A DNA stretch of 64,000 nucleotides from Alteromonadaceae bacterium XY-R5 (lineage in GTDB: Bacteria; Pseudomonadota; Gammaproteobacteria; Enterobacterales; Alteromonadaceae): assembly GCA_001660395.1 (NCBI GenBank), contig LXWE01000002.1, forward strand, positions 186,001 through 250,000, in the 5' to 3' direction. Under the pieces are notes generated by a model. It was not told the origin of the DNA. It did not search any database and saw nothing but the letters and a program-made list of their open reading frames with translations. The position numbers were made by a program, and so were the translations under genes. How positions within the stretch are numbered: the first letter of the stretch is position 1; each line of letters opens with the position of its first letter. Below are positions 17,689 to 25,978 of the stretch, piece after piece.

Positions 17689-17715
17689 TCTATAAACTTG
17701 CCGGGGCGATGTCAA
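17689..17715 (-). promoter_or_regulatory. Candidate promoter of pheL-pheA
   Basis: A perfect TTGACA -35 (17710-17715, minus strand) stands 15 bp from TATAGA (17689-17694). With a 17-bp spacer TAGATT is the alternative -10. Either would start transcription within a few bases of the pheL ATG (17679). Sequence prediction. Confidence 0.5.
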
Positions 17716-17758
17716 CGAATAGTTTGTCTTAACTTATGCGCTTTTTAATTACCTGCCA

Positions 17759-18559
17759 TCAGGCACTCAGTAAAGCCGCCAGCATTTTACGGACTTCTCC
17801 GGCTTCAAAGGGTTTATCACACAGAGCATTTACACCTGTCTGCTGGATGTTAGCCATATGTGGGCTGCTTGCGGATTCGGATGTTACCATTACAATCGGT
17901 ATATGCGCGGTTTCCGGGTTAAAACGAATAAACTCGCTTAGTTCACGACCGTCCATCTCTGGCATGTTGTAGTCGGTGACCACGAGATCGTAGGTATGGT
18001 CTTTAAGGTAAGTCAGTGCCATCGCACCATTTTCAGCTTCCTGGATTTTTGCCAGACCCATACCTTCTAGTACACGGCGGATGTGATTGCGGGCCAGTTT
18101 ACTGTCATCTACCAATAAAACCCGCACTTCGCGAACATCAAATAAATCCAAATCCAGCTCTTCAGTATTGATCAGATCCAGGCTGGCTTTTAATGCGCGC
18201 GACAAATGTTTAGGTTCGAAGGGCTTAGGTAAAATAGCAGCCACGCCCGCTTGTTTAAACTCTTCCAGCTTAGCCATCCGGTTTTCACTGGAGATAAGCA
18301 TAAAAGGTATAGACGCATTGCTATCACTGGATTTCATCGCCTTTAACAAATCCAGACCGGTGCCGTCTTCAAAATACATGGCACTGACAACCAGATCAGC
18401 GCCGTGGCTGCGTAGGGCTGATTTGGCTTCGGCTACCGTAGAAACCGCATCAATCTCAGATACGTTCTCTTTCAACAGTAATGAAGTGATGATTTTGCGC
18501 TGCGTGTCTGATGGCTCAACCAACAGAATATGCATGTCAGAAATGGAGATAGTGTGCAT
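17759..18559 (-). CDS. Tandem two-receiver response regulator
   Basis: 266 residues made of two CheY-like domains and no output domain. The first (residues ~8-125) is a pseudo-receiver: the acidic pair is replaced (LLVEPSD) and the phospho-acceptor position reads LVVSAMYFED. The conserved lysine remains in LPKPFE. The second (~145-266) is intact: LLVDDSK, LVVTDYNMPEMDG, VTSES and CDKPFE. It probably works by protein-protein contact in a phosphorelay. It sits next to yciH and the STAS/PP2C partner-switch pair. The kinase is not in this window. Confidence 0.88.
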   Translation of the reverse strand: MHTISISDMHILLVEPSDTQRKIITSLLLKENVSEIDAVSTVAEAKSALRSHGADLVVSAMYFEDGTGLDLLKAMKSSDSNASIPFMLISSENRMAKLEEFKQAGVAAILPKPFEPKHLSRALKASLDLINTEELDLDLFDVREVRVLLVDDSKLARNHIRRVLEGMGLAKIQEAENGAMALTYLKDHTYDLVVTDYNMPEMDGRELSEFIRFNPETAHIPIVMVTSESASSPHMANIQQTGVNALCDKPFEAGEVRKMLAALLSA

Positions 18560-18577
18560 AAAAAATCCTAGAAACGA

Positions 18578-18898
18578 TTAACCGCCAGCGAGTTTGACTT
18601 TAAATCCGCGTTTTTCCAACTCGGCCTTTAATTTATCCCGGTTGTCACCCTGAATCTCGATGACGTTGTCTTTTATTGCTCCGCCAGTGCCACACAATTG
18701 CTTTAATGCTTTGGCGAGGTTTTTTAATTCATCTGCATTCAATTCAAATCCGCTCAGGCAGGTAACACCTTTACCTTTGCGACCTTTGGTTTCTCGACGA
18801 ATGCGGATGATACCATCGCCTTTAGGAGTTTCCGGGGTGGTTTCCTGCGGACGGATGCGTCCGGTTTCGGTACTAAAGACCAGCGGATTGTCACTCAT
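18578..18898 (-). CDS. yciH: YciH, eIF1/SUI1-family translation factor
   Basis: 106 residues from the ATG at 18898 (a TTG four codons upstream is rejected). It closely follows E. coli YciH: LVFSTETGRI, RIRRETKGRKGKGV, LKQLCGTGGAIKDNVIEIQGD and a terminal KVKLAGG. The family shares the SUI1 fold of eukaryotic eIF1 and can influence initiation fidelity in vitro; its physiological role is unsettled. It lies 19 bases upstream of the two-receiver gene on the same strand, so cotranscription is likely. Confidence 0.93.
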   Translation of the reverse strand: MSDNPLVFSTETGRIRPQETTPETPKGDGIIRIRRETKGRKGKGVTCLSGFELNADELKNLAKALKQLCGTGGAIKDNVIEIQGDNRDKLKAELEKRGFKVKLAGG

Positions 18899-18950
18899 AG
18901 TTTGGTTCAAAATCTGCGTTACAACATAAAAATATTGTAAGTGAAAAATT

Positions 18951-18973
18951 AAGTGAATGATATGTATTCACTT
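18951..18973. repeat. 23-bp inverted repeat between yciH and the STAS gene
   Basis: AAGTGAAT (18951-18958) and ATTCACTT (18966-18973) are perfect complements around GATATGT, in the divergent promoter region. Size and symmetry fit a dimeric regulator's operator. The regulator is unknown. Confidence 0.4.
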
Positions 18974-19114
18974 TAATCGAGAAGGGGAGGTCAAAATATT
19001 GGGCGGCAAAGAGGTTTTGAAATTTGCATTCTGGGCAATTTGTTTCAAGCTTGATGTAGCGCCTGTGGCGTTGTCGATCTTATATCCTTTCTTTGCTTAC
19101 ATAAGGACTTTGTC

Positions 19115-19423
19115 ATGGCACTGGAATCCCATGAATCAGAAGACGGTACTAAGCTGACCATAGTGTTGGACGAAAAGTTTGATTTTTTCCGGGTGCAGGA
19201 GTTTAAACAATCCTATTCCGGCATTGATAACAACGTGAAATCTGTTGTCATTGATTTGCACAATACTCAGTACATGGACAGTTCCGCGTTAGGTATGCTG
19301 CTCAACATGCATAAATCTCTGTCGCAACAAATTGAAGCCTTCTCGATTATAAACTGTCGCCCTGAAATGCTGAATATTCTCAAAATTGCCCGATTTGACA
19401 AAAAATTCACCATTGAAGTGTAA
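19115..19423 (+). CDS. STAS-domain anti-sigma factor antagonist (CrsA-like)
   Basis: 102 residues with an AAGGA site just upstream of the ATG. The STAS core is clear: SVVIDLHNTQYMDSSALGMLLNM, where the serine of the MDSSALG motif is the usual phosphorylation site. These proteins bind anti-sigma kinases when dephosphorylated, releasing the sigma factor. It lies 25 bases before the receiver-phosphatase-kinase gene. That matches the CrsA/CrsR pair that controls RpoS in Shewanella oneidensis, which is the likely parallel here. Confidence 0.9.
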   Translation: MALESHESEDGTKLTIVLDEKFDFFRVQEFKQSYSGIDNNVKSVVIDLHNTQYMDSSALGMLLNMHKSLSQQIEAFSIINCRPEMLNILKIARFDKKFTIEV

Positions 19424-19448
19424 CACCAATAGCAGGCTGTATTGAGGT

Positions 19449-21116
19449 ATGCGAATACTGATAGTTGATGACGATTCGTTGAATCGTTATGTGCTGCTGC
19501 ACATGCTGAATGAGCAGGGCTATGATGACTGTTATGAAGCCGATAGCGGTGAGCAGGCGTTGGTGCTTGCGCGCGAGGTTCCTCCTGATTTGGTGTTGCT
19601 GGATGTAATGATGCCTGGTCTGAGCGGCTTTGAGGTGGCACCGCTGCTTAAGCAAATGGCCGGCGATGTGTATCTACCCGTGATATTTATTACCGCTTTG
19701 GAAGATCAGCAGAGTCTGGCTAAATGTCTCGAAGTGGGGGGCGACGACTTTGCATCAAAACCTTTTGATAAAGTAATTTTATCCGCCAAGATCCGTGCCC
19801 ACTGGCGCACCCGTCAATTAAGTCAGAATAACCAGCAGCAGAATCAGCAATTACGTTTCTACCGCGCCAGGGTAGAGCGCGAGCACGATATCATCCGGCA
19901 CATTTTTGATAATGTGTTGGCACAAAAGTCGGATTTGGCTCCTTTGTTTGATTATCAGTTGCAAGCTGCCGAAACCTTCAATGGGGATCTGTTTATCTGC
20001 GAACGCGGGCCATCCGGGAGTATCTATTTCCTGTTAGGGGATTTTACCGGTCACGGCCTGGCATCGGCCATTGGTGCGATTCCTTCTACGCAGGCTTTTC
20101 GGGCAATGACTGCCAAAGGCCTGGCCGTGGCAGAGATCGTGACAACATTGAATGACTTACTGATGGGCCTGATGCCCGCTGACATGTTTTGTGCGGCGCT
20201 GGTGGTTGAAATTAACGCCAATGGCCAGGATTTGACGATTTGGAATGGTGGGATGCCAGATTTACTCGTGTTATCCGAGACAGGCGCCATCACTCAGCGT
20301 ATTGCAGCTCAGCATATGGCACTTGGTATCATTGAAAAAGATGAGTTTGACGCTTCAGTCATTCATGTTAAAGCGCAACGTGGGCAACGCTTAGTGTGTT
20401 TCTCAGATGGTGCCTTTGAGGTGTGTAATGAAAACGGCCAAATGCTGGGAGTGGAGGGAATTTGTGCCTGGCTGGAAGCCGAACCACTGATCCCCATGGT
20501 GGATCTCGTCACAAAAATAAAAGCTTATCAGCAGCATCAGCAGCAAAAGGATGATATCACTCTTATCAGTCATCGTTTACGATCACTTCAGGTATGCGCA
20601 CAAAACAAAGCGCTGTCACCTGTCCCTTATCAACTCACGATGACCATCACGCCTGAGTTGATGAAAAGTTGCTCACCTATTCATGAACTAACCTATATTT
20701 TCGCCAGCCAGTCTGGCTTAGAGTCCGCTCGTTCTAACCTGTTTACGGTGTTGACGGAACTGTATAACAACGCATTGGACCACGGTATTCTCGGGCTATC
20801 GTCTGAGCTTAAAAATGACCCGGAAAGTTTCTATGAATATTTCGAGACCCGCCAGGCTTTGCTGGAAAATCTTGTGCATGGAGAGATAACGATTGCGTTG
20901 GATTACGAGCCCGCACTTGGCCAGATAAGGGCGCGGGTGACAGATTCCGGAGCTGGTTTTGATATCTCAACCCTCAGTCCCGACAATATTGACGATGAGC
21001 AATGCCATGGACGAGGGGTATCGTTATTGTACTCTCTGTGTCAGCAGGTGACATACTCAGACAAAGGTAATCAAGTTGAGGTAATATTGTCGCTTGTTCC
21101 GCCTCAGGCAGCTTAA
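19449..21116 (+). CDS. Receiver-PP2C phosphatase-kinase partner-switch regulator (CrsR-like)
   Basis: 555 residues in three modules. Receiver, residues 1-120: ILIVDDDSLN, LVLLDVMMPG, FITALED and ASKPFD, all key residues present. SpoIIE/RsbU-type PP2C phosphatase, ~170-370: FNGDLF, GDFTGHGLASA and CFSDGAFE, with metal-binding aspartates. C-terminal HATPase kinase of the anti-sigma type, ~410-550: LTELYNNALDHG, VTDSGAGF and GRGVSLL. This architecture equals CrsR of Shewanella, which sequesters RpoS and phosphorylates/dephosphorylates the STAS partner encoded just upstream. A phosphorelay signal would set the balance. That RpoS is the target here is inference. Confidence 0.9.
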   Translation: MRILIVDDDSLNRYVLLHMLNEQGYDDCYEADSGEQALVLAREVPPDLVLLDVMMPGLSGFEVAPLLKQMAGDVYLPVIFITALEDQQSLAKCLEVGGDDFASKPFDKVILSAKIRAHWRTRQLSQNNQQQNQQLRFYRARVEREHDIIRHIFDNVLAQKSDLAPLFDYQLQAAETFNGDLFICERGPSGSIYFLLGDFTGHGLASAIGAIPSTQAFRAMTAKGLAVAEIVTTLNDLLMGLMPADMFCAALVVEINANGQDLTIWNGGMPDLLVLSETGAITQRIAAQHMALGIIEKDEFDASVIHVKAQRGQRLVCFSDGAFEVCNENGQMLGVEGICAWLEAEPLIPMVDLVTKIKAYQQHQQQKDDITLISHRLRSLQVCAQNKALSPVPYQLTMTITPELMKSCSPIHELTYIFASQSGLESARSNLFTVLTELYNNALDHGILGLSSELKNDPESFYEYFETRQALLENLVHGEITIALDYEPALGQIRARVTDSGAGFDISTLSPDNIDDEQCHGRGVSLLYSLCQQVTYSDKGNQVEVILSLVPPQAA

Positions 21117-21140
21117 GAATAATTAAAACGAGTGTGTAGT

Positions 21141-21593
21141 ATGTCAATTTCTATTCGCAGGGCCACTGCGTCCGATTTAACCTCTCTTGTTTCTTTCAAT
21201 CAATCTATGGCGCTGGAAACCGAAGATAAGCCTTTAGATGAAGCCTTGCTCTCCGCCGGTGTTAATCGGGTTTTATCGAGCGAAGATAAAGGCTTTTATC
21301 TGGTCGCCGAAGCCGAAGGTGACGTAATTGGTAGTCTGATGGTCACCTTTGAGTGGAGTGACTGGCGTAATGCGACATTCTGGTGGGTGCAAAGTGTTTA
21401 CGTGGTGCCACAATGGCGCCGTAAAGGAGTCTACAGCGCTTTGTATCAACAGGTGCAAAGCCTGGCGCAAACAGCGGAAGGCGTTTGCGGTTACCGCCTG
21501 TATGTTGAAAAAGACAATTTAGTGGCGCAGGCAACCTATAAAAAATTGGGAATGGATGAAAGCCATTACCTGATGTTTGAACAGAAAAGCTAA
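21141..21593 (+). CDS. GNAT-family N-acetyltransferase
   Basis: 150 residues from the ATG at 21141. GNAT fold markers are SISIRRATASDL at the N-terminus, the FWWVQSVYVVPQWRRKGVYSAL stretch (motif A, acetyl-CoA pyrophosphate loop Q/RxxGxG-like: RRKGVY) and LYVEKDNLVAQATYKKLGM (motif B). Substrate unknown. It follows crsR-like by 24 bases and is about 100 bases upstream of truA. Confidence 0.87.
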   Translation: MSISIRRATASDLTSLVSFNQSMALETEDKPLDEALLSAGVNRVLSSEDKGFYLVAEAEGDVIGSLMVTFEWSDWRNATFWWVQSVYVVPQWRRKGVYSALYQQVQSLAQTAEGVCGYRLYVEKDNLVAQATYKKLGMDESHYLMFEQKS

Positions 21594-21693
21594 GATTCAC
21601 CTTGCTTTGAGAATGGTGCAGGATCGCGTTTTGCGCCATTCTCCCTTACAATACGCCCCCTTTAATAGCCCAATGATAAGGTAATGACACGGC

Positions 21694-22488
21694 ATGCGCA
21701 TCGCCCTAGGAATTGAATATGATGGTGCTCAGTTTTATGGCTGGCAACGTCAGCATAAGTTTGTGAGCGTTCAGGAGCACCTGGAAAATGCACTGTCGAA
21801 AGTAGCAAACAGACCCATTGATATTCTATGCGCGGGACGTACCGATGCTGGTGTGCATGCAACGGGGCAGGTAGTGCATTTTGAATGTGAAGAAGAGCGC
21901 CCTGAACGTGCCTGGACCATGGGGGTCAATGCCAATTTACCTGCAACGATTGCGGTTAACTGGGCAAGAGATGTGCCTGATGATTTTCATGCCCGTTTTT
22001 CTGCCAGCGCCAGACGTTATCGCTATGTTATTTATAACTCGCCCCTTCGACCGGGGATCCATGCCCAGGGCGTGACTCATATCTATCAGCCGTTAGATGA
22101 AGTCAAAATGTATCAGGCATCCAGGTGTCTGCTAGGTGAGAACGACTTTTCTTCGTTTCGTGCGGCTATGTGTCAGTCAAATACCCCCTGGCGAAACATT
22201 CACCATATTGAGATTGAACGCTTCGATCGCTACATCGTAATAGATATAAAAGCCAATGCGTTCGTACATCATATGGTACGCAATATTACAGGCGCGTTAG
22301 TGGCTGTAGGCAGCGGAGAAAAGCCCATTGAGTGGGTCGCGGAAGTTCTTGCAGCCAAGGACAGACGCCAATCTGCCGCAACTGCTAAACCTAATGGTTT
22401 GTATCTGGTTGAGGTGACCTATCCGGAACATTTTGGTTTACCTAAACAACCAACCGGGCCGCTATTTTTGCCGGAGCGCCACTTCTAA
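21694..22488 (+). CDS. truA: tRNA pseudouridine(38-40) synthase TruA
   Basis: Isomerises U38, U39 and U40 in the anticodon arm. The 264 residues show the family start [19 protein letters not shown], the catalytic aspartate in [14 protein letters not shown] and the C-terminal [17 protein letters not shown] and [16 protein letters not shown]. Length is normal. It heads the truA-accD-folC-dedD-cvpA-purF order shared with enterobacteria, 154 bases before accD. Confidence 0.96.
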   Translation: MRIALGIEYDGAQFYGWQRQHKFVSVQEHLENALSKVANRPIDILCAGRTDAGVHATGQVVHFECEEERPERAWTMGVNANLPATIAVNWARDVPDDFHARFSASARRYRYVIYNSPLRPGIHAQGVTHIYQPLDEVKMYQASRCLLGENDFSSFRAAMCQSNTPWRNIHHIEIERFDRYIVIDIKANAFVHHMVRNITGALVAVGSGEKPIEWVAEVLAAKDRRQSAATAKPNGLYLVEVTYPEHFGLPKQPTGPLFLPERHF

Positions 22489-22642
22489 GACCAGTTTTGT
22501 ATTCGTACCGAAAACGAATTGTGATTTAATGTTGCCAATTAACGGGAAATTCCCTTCAAATCGGGTGTATGTGCCTAAAAACCTTGCTAATCTTAGTTGG
22601 GTACAGGGCACGTACCATTAGCACAATTCAGGAAGCCATTAC

Positions 22643-23491
22643 ATGAGCTGGATCGAAAAAATACTCCCCAGAACCAAGTCAGAGCAGAAAAGCAATGTCC
22701 CAGAAGGTGTGTGGACAAAATGTGATGAGTGTAATGCGGTACTCTACAAAATCGAACTGGAGAAGCAGTTAGAAGTTTGTCCTAAGTGTGATCACCACAT
22801 GCGTATTAGCGCACGTTCACGCATCAACAGTTTCCTCGATCAGGGTGAGCGTACCGAATTGGGGGCGGACCTTGAGCCTCGCGATGTGCTGAAGTTTAAA
22901 GATTCCAAACGTTATAAAGAGCGTATTGCAGCGGCACAAAAAGCGACGAATGAAAAAGACGCCCTGGTAAGTGTGAAGGGTAAGCTGAAAGGCATGCCTG
23001 TGGTTGTAAGTGCCTTTGAATTCTCTTTTATGGGTGGCTCCATGGCATCCGTAGTGGGTGCGCGCTTTGTAAAAGCGGTCGAATCCTGCCTGGAACATAA
23101 TACCCCGCTAATTTGTTTTTCTACCAGTGGTGGCGCGCGAATGCAGGAAGCCTTGTTTTCATTGATGCAGATGGCCAAAACCAGTGCTGCATTGGCGAAA
23201 ATGAGTGAAAAAGGCTTGCCGTTTATTTCTGTACTGACGGACCCGACCATGGGTGGTGTGTCAGCCAGTCTGGCGATGCTGGGGGACGTAAACGTGGCCG
23301 AACCTAAAGCCTTGATCGGTTTTGCCGGTCCACGGGTAATTGAACAGACGGTACGTGAGAAGTTACCACCCGGTTTCCAGCGCAGTGAATTCCTGCTGGA
23401 AAAAGGCGCGATTGATATGATTGTTGATCGCCGCGAAATGCGCGATAAAATCCACAGTTTGCTATCTAAGTTACATCACAAGCACAACTGA
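22643..23491 (+). CDS. accD: Acetyl-CoA carboxylase carboxyltransferase beta subunit AccD
   Basis: With AccA it transfers the carboxyl group from biotin to acetyl-CoA to form malonyl-CoA for fatty acid synthesis. The 282 residues have the N-terminal zinc ribbon (CDEC ... CPKCDHH) and the crotonase-like carboxyltransferase core ([55 protein letters not shown]). Normal length; folC follows after 8 bases. Confidence 0.97.
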   Translation: MSWIEKILPRTKSEQKSNVPEGVWTKCDECNAVLYKIELEKQLEVCPKCDHHMRISARSRINSFLDQGERTELGADLEPRDVLKFKDSKRYKERIAAAQKATNEKDALVSVKGKLKGMPVVVSAFEFSFMGGSMASVVGARFVKAVESCLEHNTPLICFSTSGGARMQEALFSLMQMAKTSAALAKMSEKGLPFISVLTDPTMGGVSASLAMLGDVNVAEPKALIGFAGPRVIEQTVREKLPPGFQRSEFLLEKGAIDMIVDRREMRDKIHSLLSKLHHKHN

Positions 23492-23499
23492 TTTTATTT

Positions 23500-24759
23500 A
23501 TGCATGAACCTCTCGCTAACCGGGCTTCAGATGAAGCCCGGTCTTTGCCACAATGGCTGACTTATCTCGAATCTATCCATCCAACCACAATTGAACTGGG
23601 TCTTGACCGGCTCAAACAGGTTTTCCAACGCCTCTCCATTGATTTTAAGCCCGCTCAGGTGATTACTGTTGCCGGCACCAATGGTAAAGGAACAACCTGC
23701 GCGTTTATCGAACAGGCCTTACTGTCGAAAGGTAAGTCTGTCGCTGTGTACAGTTCTCCCCATTTAATTGATTACCGCGAGCGGGTGCGGGTCAATGGTG
23801 CCATGTTATCTGAGCAGGCTCATTGTGCTGCTTTCTCTGCAGTTGAGCAGGCACGTGGTGAAATTTCCCTGACCTATTTCGAATTTGGTACCCTGGCAGG
23901 TATGCTGCTGATGGCGGACGCCGGTGTTGACTATGTGTTATTAGAAGTTGGTCTCGGCGGTCGATTGGATGCCGTCAATATTGTCGATCCGGATTTGGCC
24001 ATTATTACTGGCATTGATATTGACCATAAAGACTGGTTAGGCGATAACCGGGAGGATATAGGTCGTGAAAAGGCCGGTATTTTCCGTGACGGTATTCCTG
24101 TGGTAATTGGCGACCCAAACCCGCCAATGTCCGTTTTGCAGGTGGCTGAAGCACATCGGGTAAAAGCGCTTTATCAGGGCAAGGATTTCAGTTTTCAGAC
24201 CGATGGCGCGCTATGGCAATGGCAACTGGGGCAGTCCCAGTTTAGCGCTCTGCCTATGCCCCATATTCCTATGCAAAATGTGTCGACGGCGCTGGCTGCT
24301 TTACACTTGTTGGGAATAGAGTTTGTGTTGGCTGAATTGCAAAGCGTGATAGAGCGCACCCATCTTGCCGGTCGTATGCAGGTTATTCAGCAGCAACCCC
24401 GAGTTATTGTAGATGTTGCCCATAATCCTCAGGCTACCCAGCAGCTCGCATCACAACTTGGTGCGATGAACTATCGCCAGCTATATCTGGTCGTAGGCAT
24501 GCTGAAAGATAAGGATATAGAACAGAGTCTGGCACCATTATTTGATTTGCCTGAGGTTCACTGGTTGGTTAGCAGCCCCAGGGTTCCCAGAGCCGCAGAT
24601 CCGCAGGTGCTAAAAAAGGTACTGGTCGGACAACGAAAGGTGGTAGACTTTTGCTCCATTCATGATGCCTATACAGAGGCATTATCACTTGCCCAAGATG
24701 ATGATTTGATTGTCGTTTTTGGATCATTTTTCACAGTGGCTGAAATACTGGCGAGCTGA
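23500..24759 (+). CDS. folC: Bifunctional folylpolyglutamate synthase / dihydrofolate synthase
   Basis: ATP-dependent ligase that adds glutamate to dihydropteroate and to folates. The 419-residue protein carries the Mur-ligase-type P-loop VAGTNGKGTTCAFIE, SSPHLIDYRERVRVNG, LLEVGLGGRLDAVN, the metal-binding TGIDIDHKDWLG and VDVAHNPQA. Starting eight bases after accD and ending 14 bases before dedD, it is an internal operon gene. Confidence 0.96.
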   Translation: MHEPLANRASDEARSLPQWLTYLESIHPTTIELGLDRLKQVFQRLSIDFKPAQVITVAGTNGKGTTCAFIEQALLSKGKSVAVYSSPHLIDYRERVRVNGAMLSEQAHCAAFSAVEQARGEISLTYFEFGTLAGMLLMADAGVDYVLLEVGLGGRLDAVNIVDPDLAIITGIDIDHKDWLGDNREDIGREKAGIFRDGIPVVIGDPNPPMSVLQVAEAHRVKALYQGKDFSFQTDGALWQWQLGQSQFSALPMPHIPMQNVSTALAALHLLGIEFVLAELQSVIERTHLAGRMQVIQQQPRVIVDVAHNPQATQQLASQLGAMNYRQLYLVVGMLKDKDIEQSLAPLFDLPEVHWLVSSPRVPRAADPQVLKKVLVGQRKVVDFCSIHDAYTEALSLAQDDDLIVVFGSFFTVAEILAS

Positions 24760-24773
24760 AGCAGGGGGACAGA

Positions 24774-25370
24774 TTGGCTTCGACGTTACAAAACAGATTG
24801 GTAGGTACAGTGATACTGGTAGCCCTTGCGGTGATCATTCTGCCTGACATTCTGGATGGAGAAAAGCAATCCAACAAAGATCTGTTTGTGGATTTACCCC
24901 CTAAGCCGACGGTTAAGGCACTGGTTGAACCCAGAGCACTGCAATCAGATGAAATTGCTCAGGATAGCCAGCGTCAGATTGAACTGGTGGATGAAGTCGC
25001 GGTAGATGACGAACCTGCAACGGTGGCGGAATCCTCTGCAGCTGCACAGAATTCAACAGAACAAGCCGAAACGGTGAATGTTGCACCTGTGACTGTAGCA
25101 TCGGCTCCACAGGTGAATACATTGCCTGGCGCAGGTTGGGTGATTCAACTGGGGAGTTTTCGACATCAGCAAAATGTTAGGTCATTACTGGAAAAGCTCG
25201 AAAATGCTGGGTATCGCGCCTATAGCAGACCAGTAAAAACCACCTCAGGTACACTCACAAAAGTCTTTGTCGGGCCTGACCTGCAGAAAGAAAAACTGGA
25301 GAAAGCCCTGCCGCATTTGCAACAGCTAACTCAGTTAAAAGGACGTTTAACCCCGTTTACCGTTGACTAA
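24774..25370 (+). CDS. dedD: SPOR-domain cell division protein DedD
   Basis: A TTG start is used: GCAGGGGGA (24761-24769) is a good ribosome-binding site, and the protein from here (MASTLQNRLVGTVILVALAVIILPDIL) has the expected short cytoplasmic tail and single membrane anchor. The 198 residues end in a SPOR domain (~120-198: GWVIQLGSFRHQQNVRSLLEKLENAGYRAY, TKVFVGP), which binds denuded septal peptidoglycan. The middle is an acidic/Ala-Val-rich linker. Position between folC and cvpA agrees with DedD. Confidence 0.93.
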   Translation: MASTLQNRLVGTVILVALAVIILPDILDGEKQSNKDLFVDLPPKPTVKALVEPRALQSDEIAQDSQRQIELVDEVAVDDEPATVAESSAAAQNSTEQAETVNVAPVTVASAPQVNTLPGAGWVIQLGSFRHQQNVRSLLEKLENAGYRAYSRPVKTTSGTLTKVFVGPDLQKEKLEKALPHLQQLTQLKGRLTPFTVD

Positions 25371-25415
25371 TTGGTCAGGATAATTTTTCGGGAAATCAAA
25401 TTTTGCTTTTGTTAG

Positions 25416-25449
25416 AATGCGCGCGTTTTTCGATGGCGCGCGCATTTTT
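25416..25449 (+). terminator. GC-rich hairpin between dedD and cvpA
   Basis: AATGCGCGCG (25416-25425) pairs perfectly with CGCGCGCATT (25437-25446), an 11-base loop between them and TTT after. It may terminate or attenuate transcription from the truA-dedD part into cvpA-purF, or protect the downstream RNA. Confidence 0.55.
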
Positions 25450-25476
25450 ACGACAGCGACCAAGGACTTTACAGCT

Positions 25477-25965
25477 ATGAATTGGATAGATTTTGCCATT
25501 ATTGGCGTCATACTGCTTTCTACGGTAATTAGCCTTATCCGAGGCTTTATCAAAGAGGCGATCTCATTGGCGATTTGGATCGCCGCATTCTTTATCGCCA
25601 GTCAATTCTATCTCGATCTTGCTACCTACCTGACGAACTTCTCTGATCCTTTAATCCGTAATGGCGTCGCCATTGCCATCTTATTTGTTGCCACCCTGAT
25701 TCTGGGGGGACTGCTAAACTATCTCATCGGCCAACTGGTGGAATATAGCGGGCTTTCAGGCACAGACAGAGCGTTGGGAGCTGTATTTGGCGCCTTGCGT
25801 GGGGCGTTGATCGTCGCTGCATTGCTGTTCTTTCTGGACACATTTACGCCGTCTGCCAGCGCGGACTGGTGGCAATCATCGGTGTTGATACCCGAATTCC
25901 GAATCATAATTGAGTGGTTTTTTGAATATCTTCAAAACAACTCTAGCTTTTTGAAACCCGTATAA
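25477..25965 (+). CDS. cvpA: Colicin V production family membrane protein CvpA
   Basis: 162 residues from the ATG at 25477 with an AAGGA site 10 bases upstream; a longer in-frame start would cross the hairpin. Four predicted inner-membrane helices ([23 protein letters not shown]..., [17 protein letters not shown]...) and the family pattern [21 protein letters not shown]. CvpA is associated with purF in many gammaproteobacteria and affects colicin V export and envelope stress tolerance. It lies 13 bases before purF. Confidence 0.94.
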   Translation: MNWIDFAIIGVILLSTVISLIRGFIKEAISLAIWIAAFFIASQFYLDLATYLTNFSDPLIRNGVAIAILFVATLILGGLLNYLIGQLVEYSGLSGTDRALGAVFGALRGALIVAALLFFLDTFTPSASADWWQSSVLIPEFRIIIEWFFEYLQNNSSFLKPV

Positions 25966-25978
25966 ATAGGTAACTCAC

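Noticed and set aside
17747-17763. Near-copy of part of the pheL attenuator (AATTACCTGCCATCAGG)
   Set aside because: Matches 17619-17635 at 16 of 17 positions but overlaps the start of the regulator's 3' end and lacks the other attenuator segments; probably coincidence.
18957-19157. 66-residue frame before the STAS gene
   Set aside because: Starts inside the inverted repeat, overlaps the STAS gene start in another frame and has no credible start signals.
25966-25978. PurR operator before purF
   Set aside because: No ACGCAAACGTTTGCGT-like palindrome near cvpA or purF.
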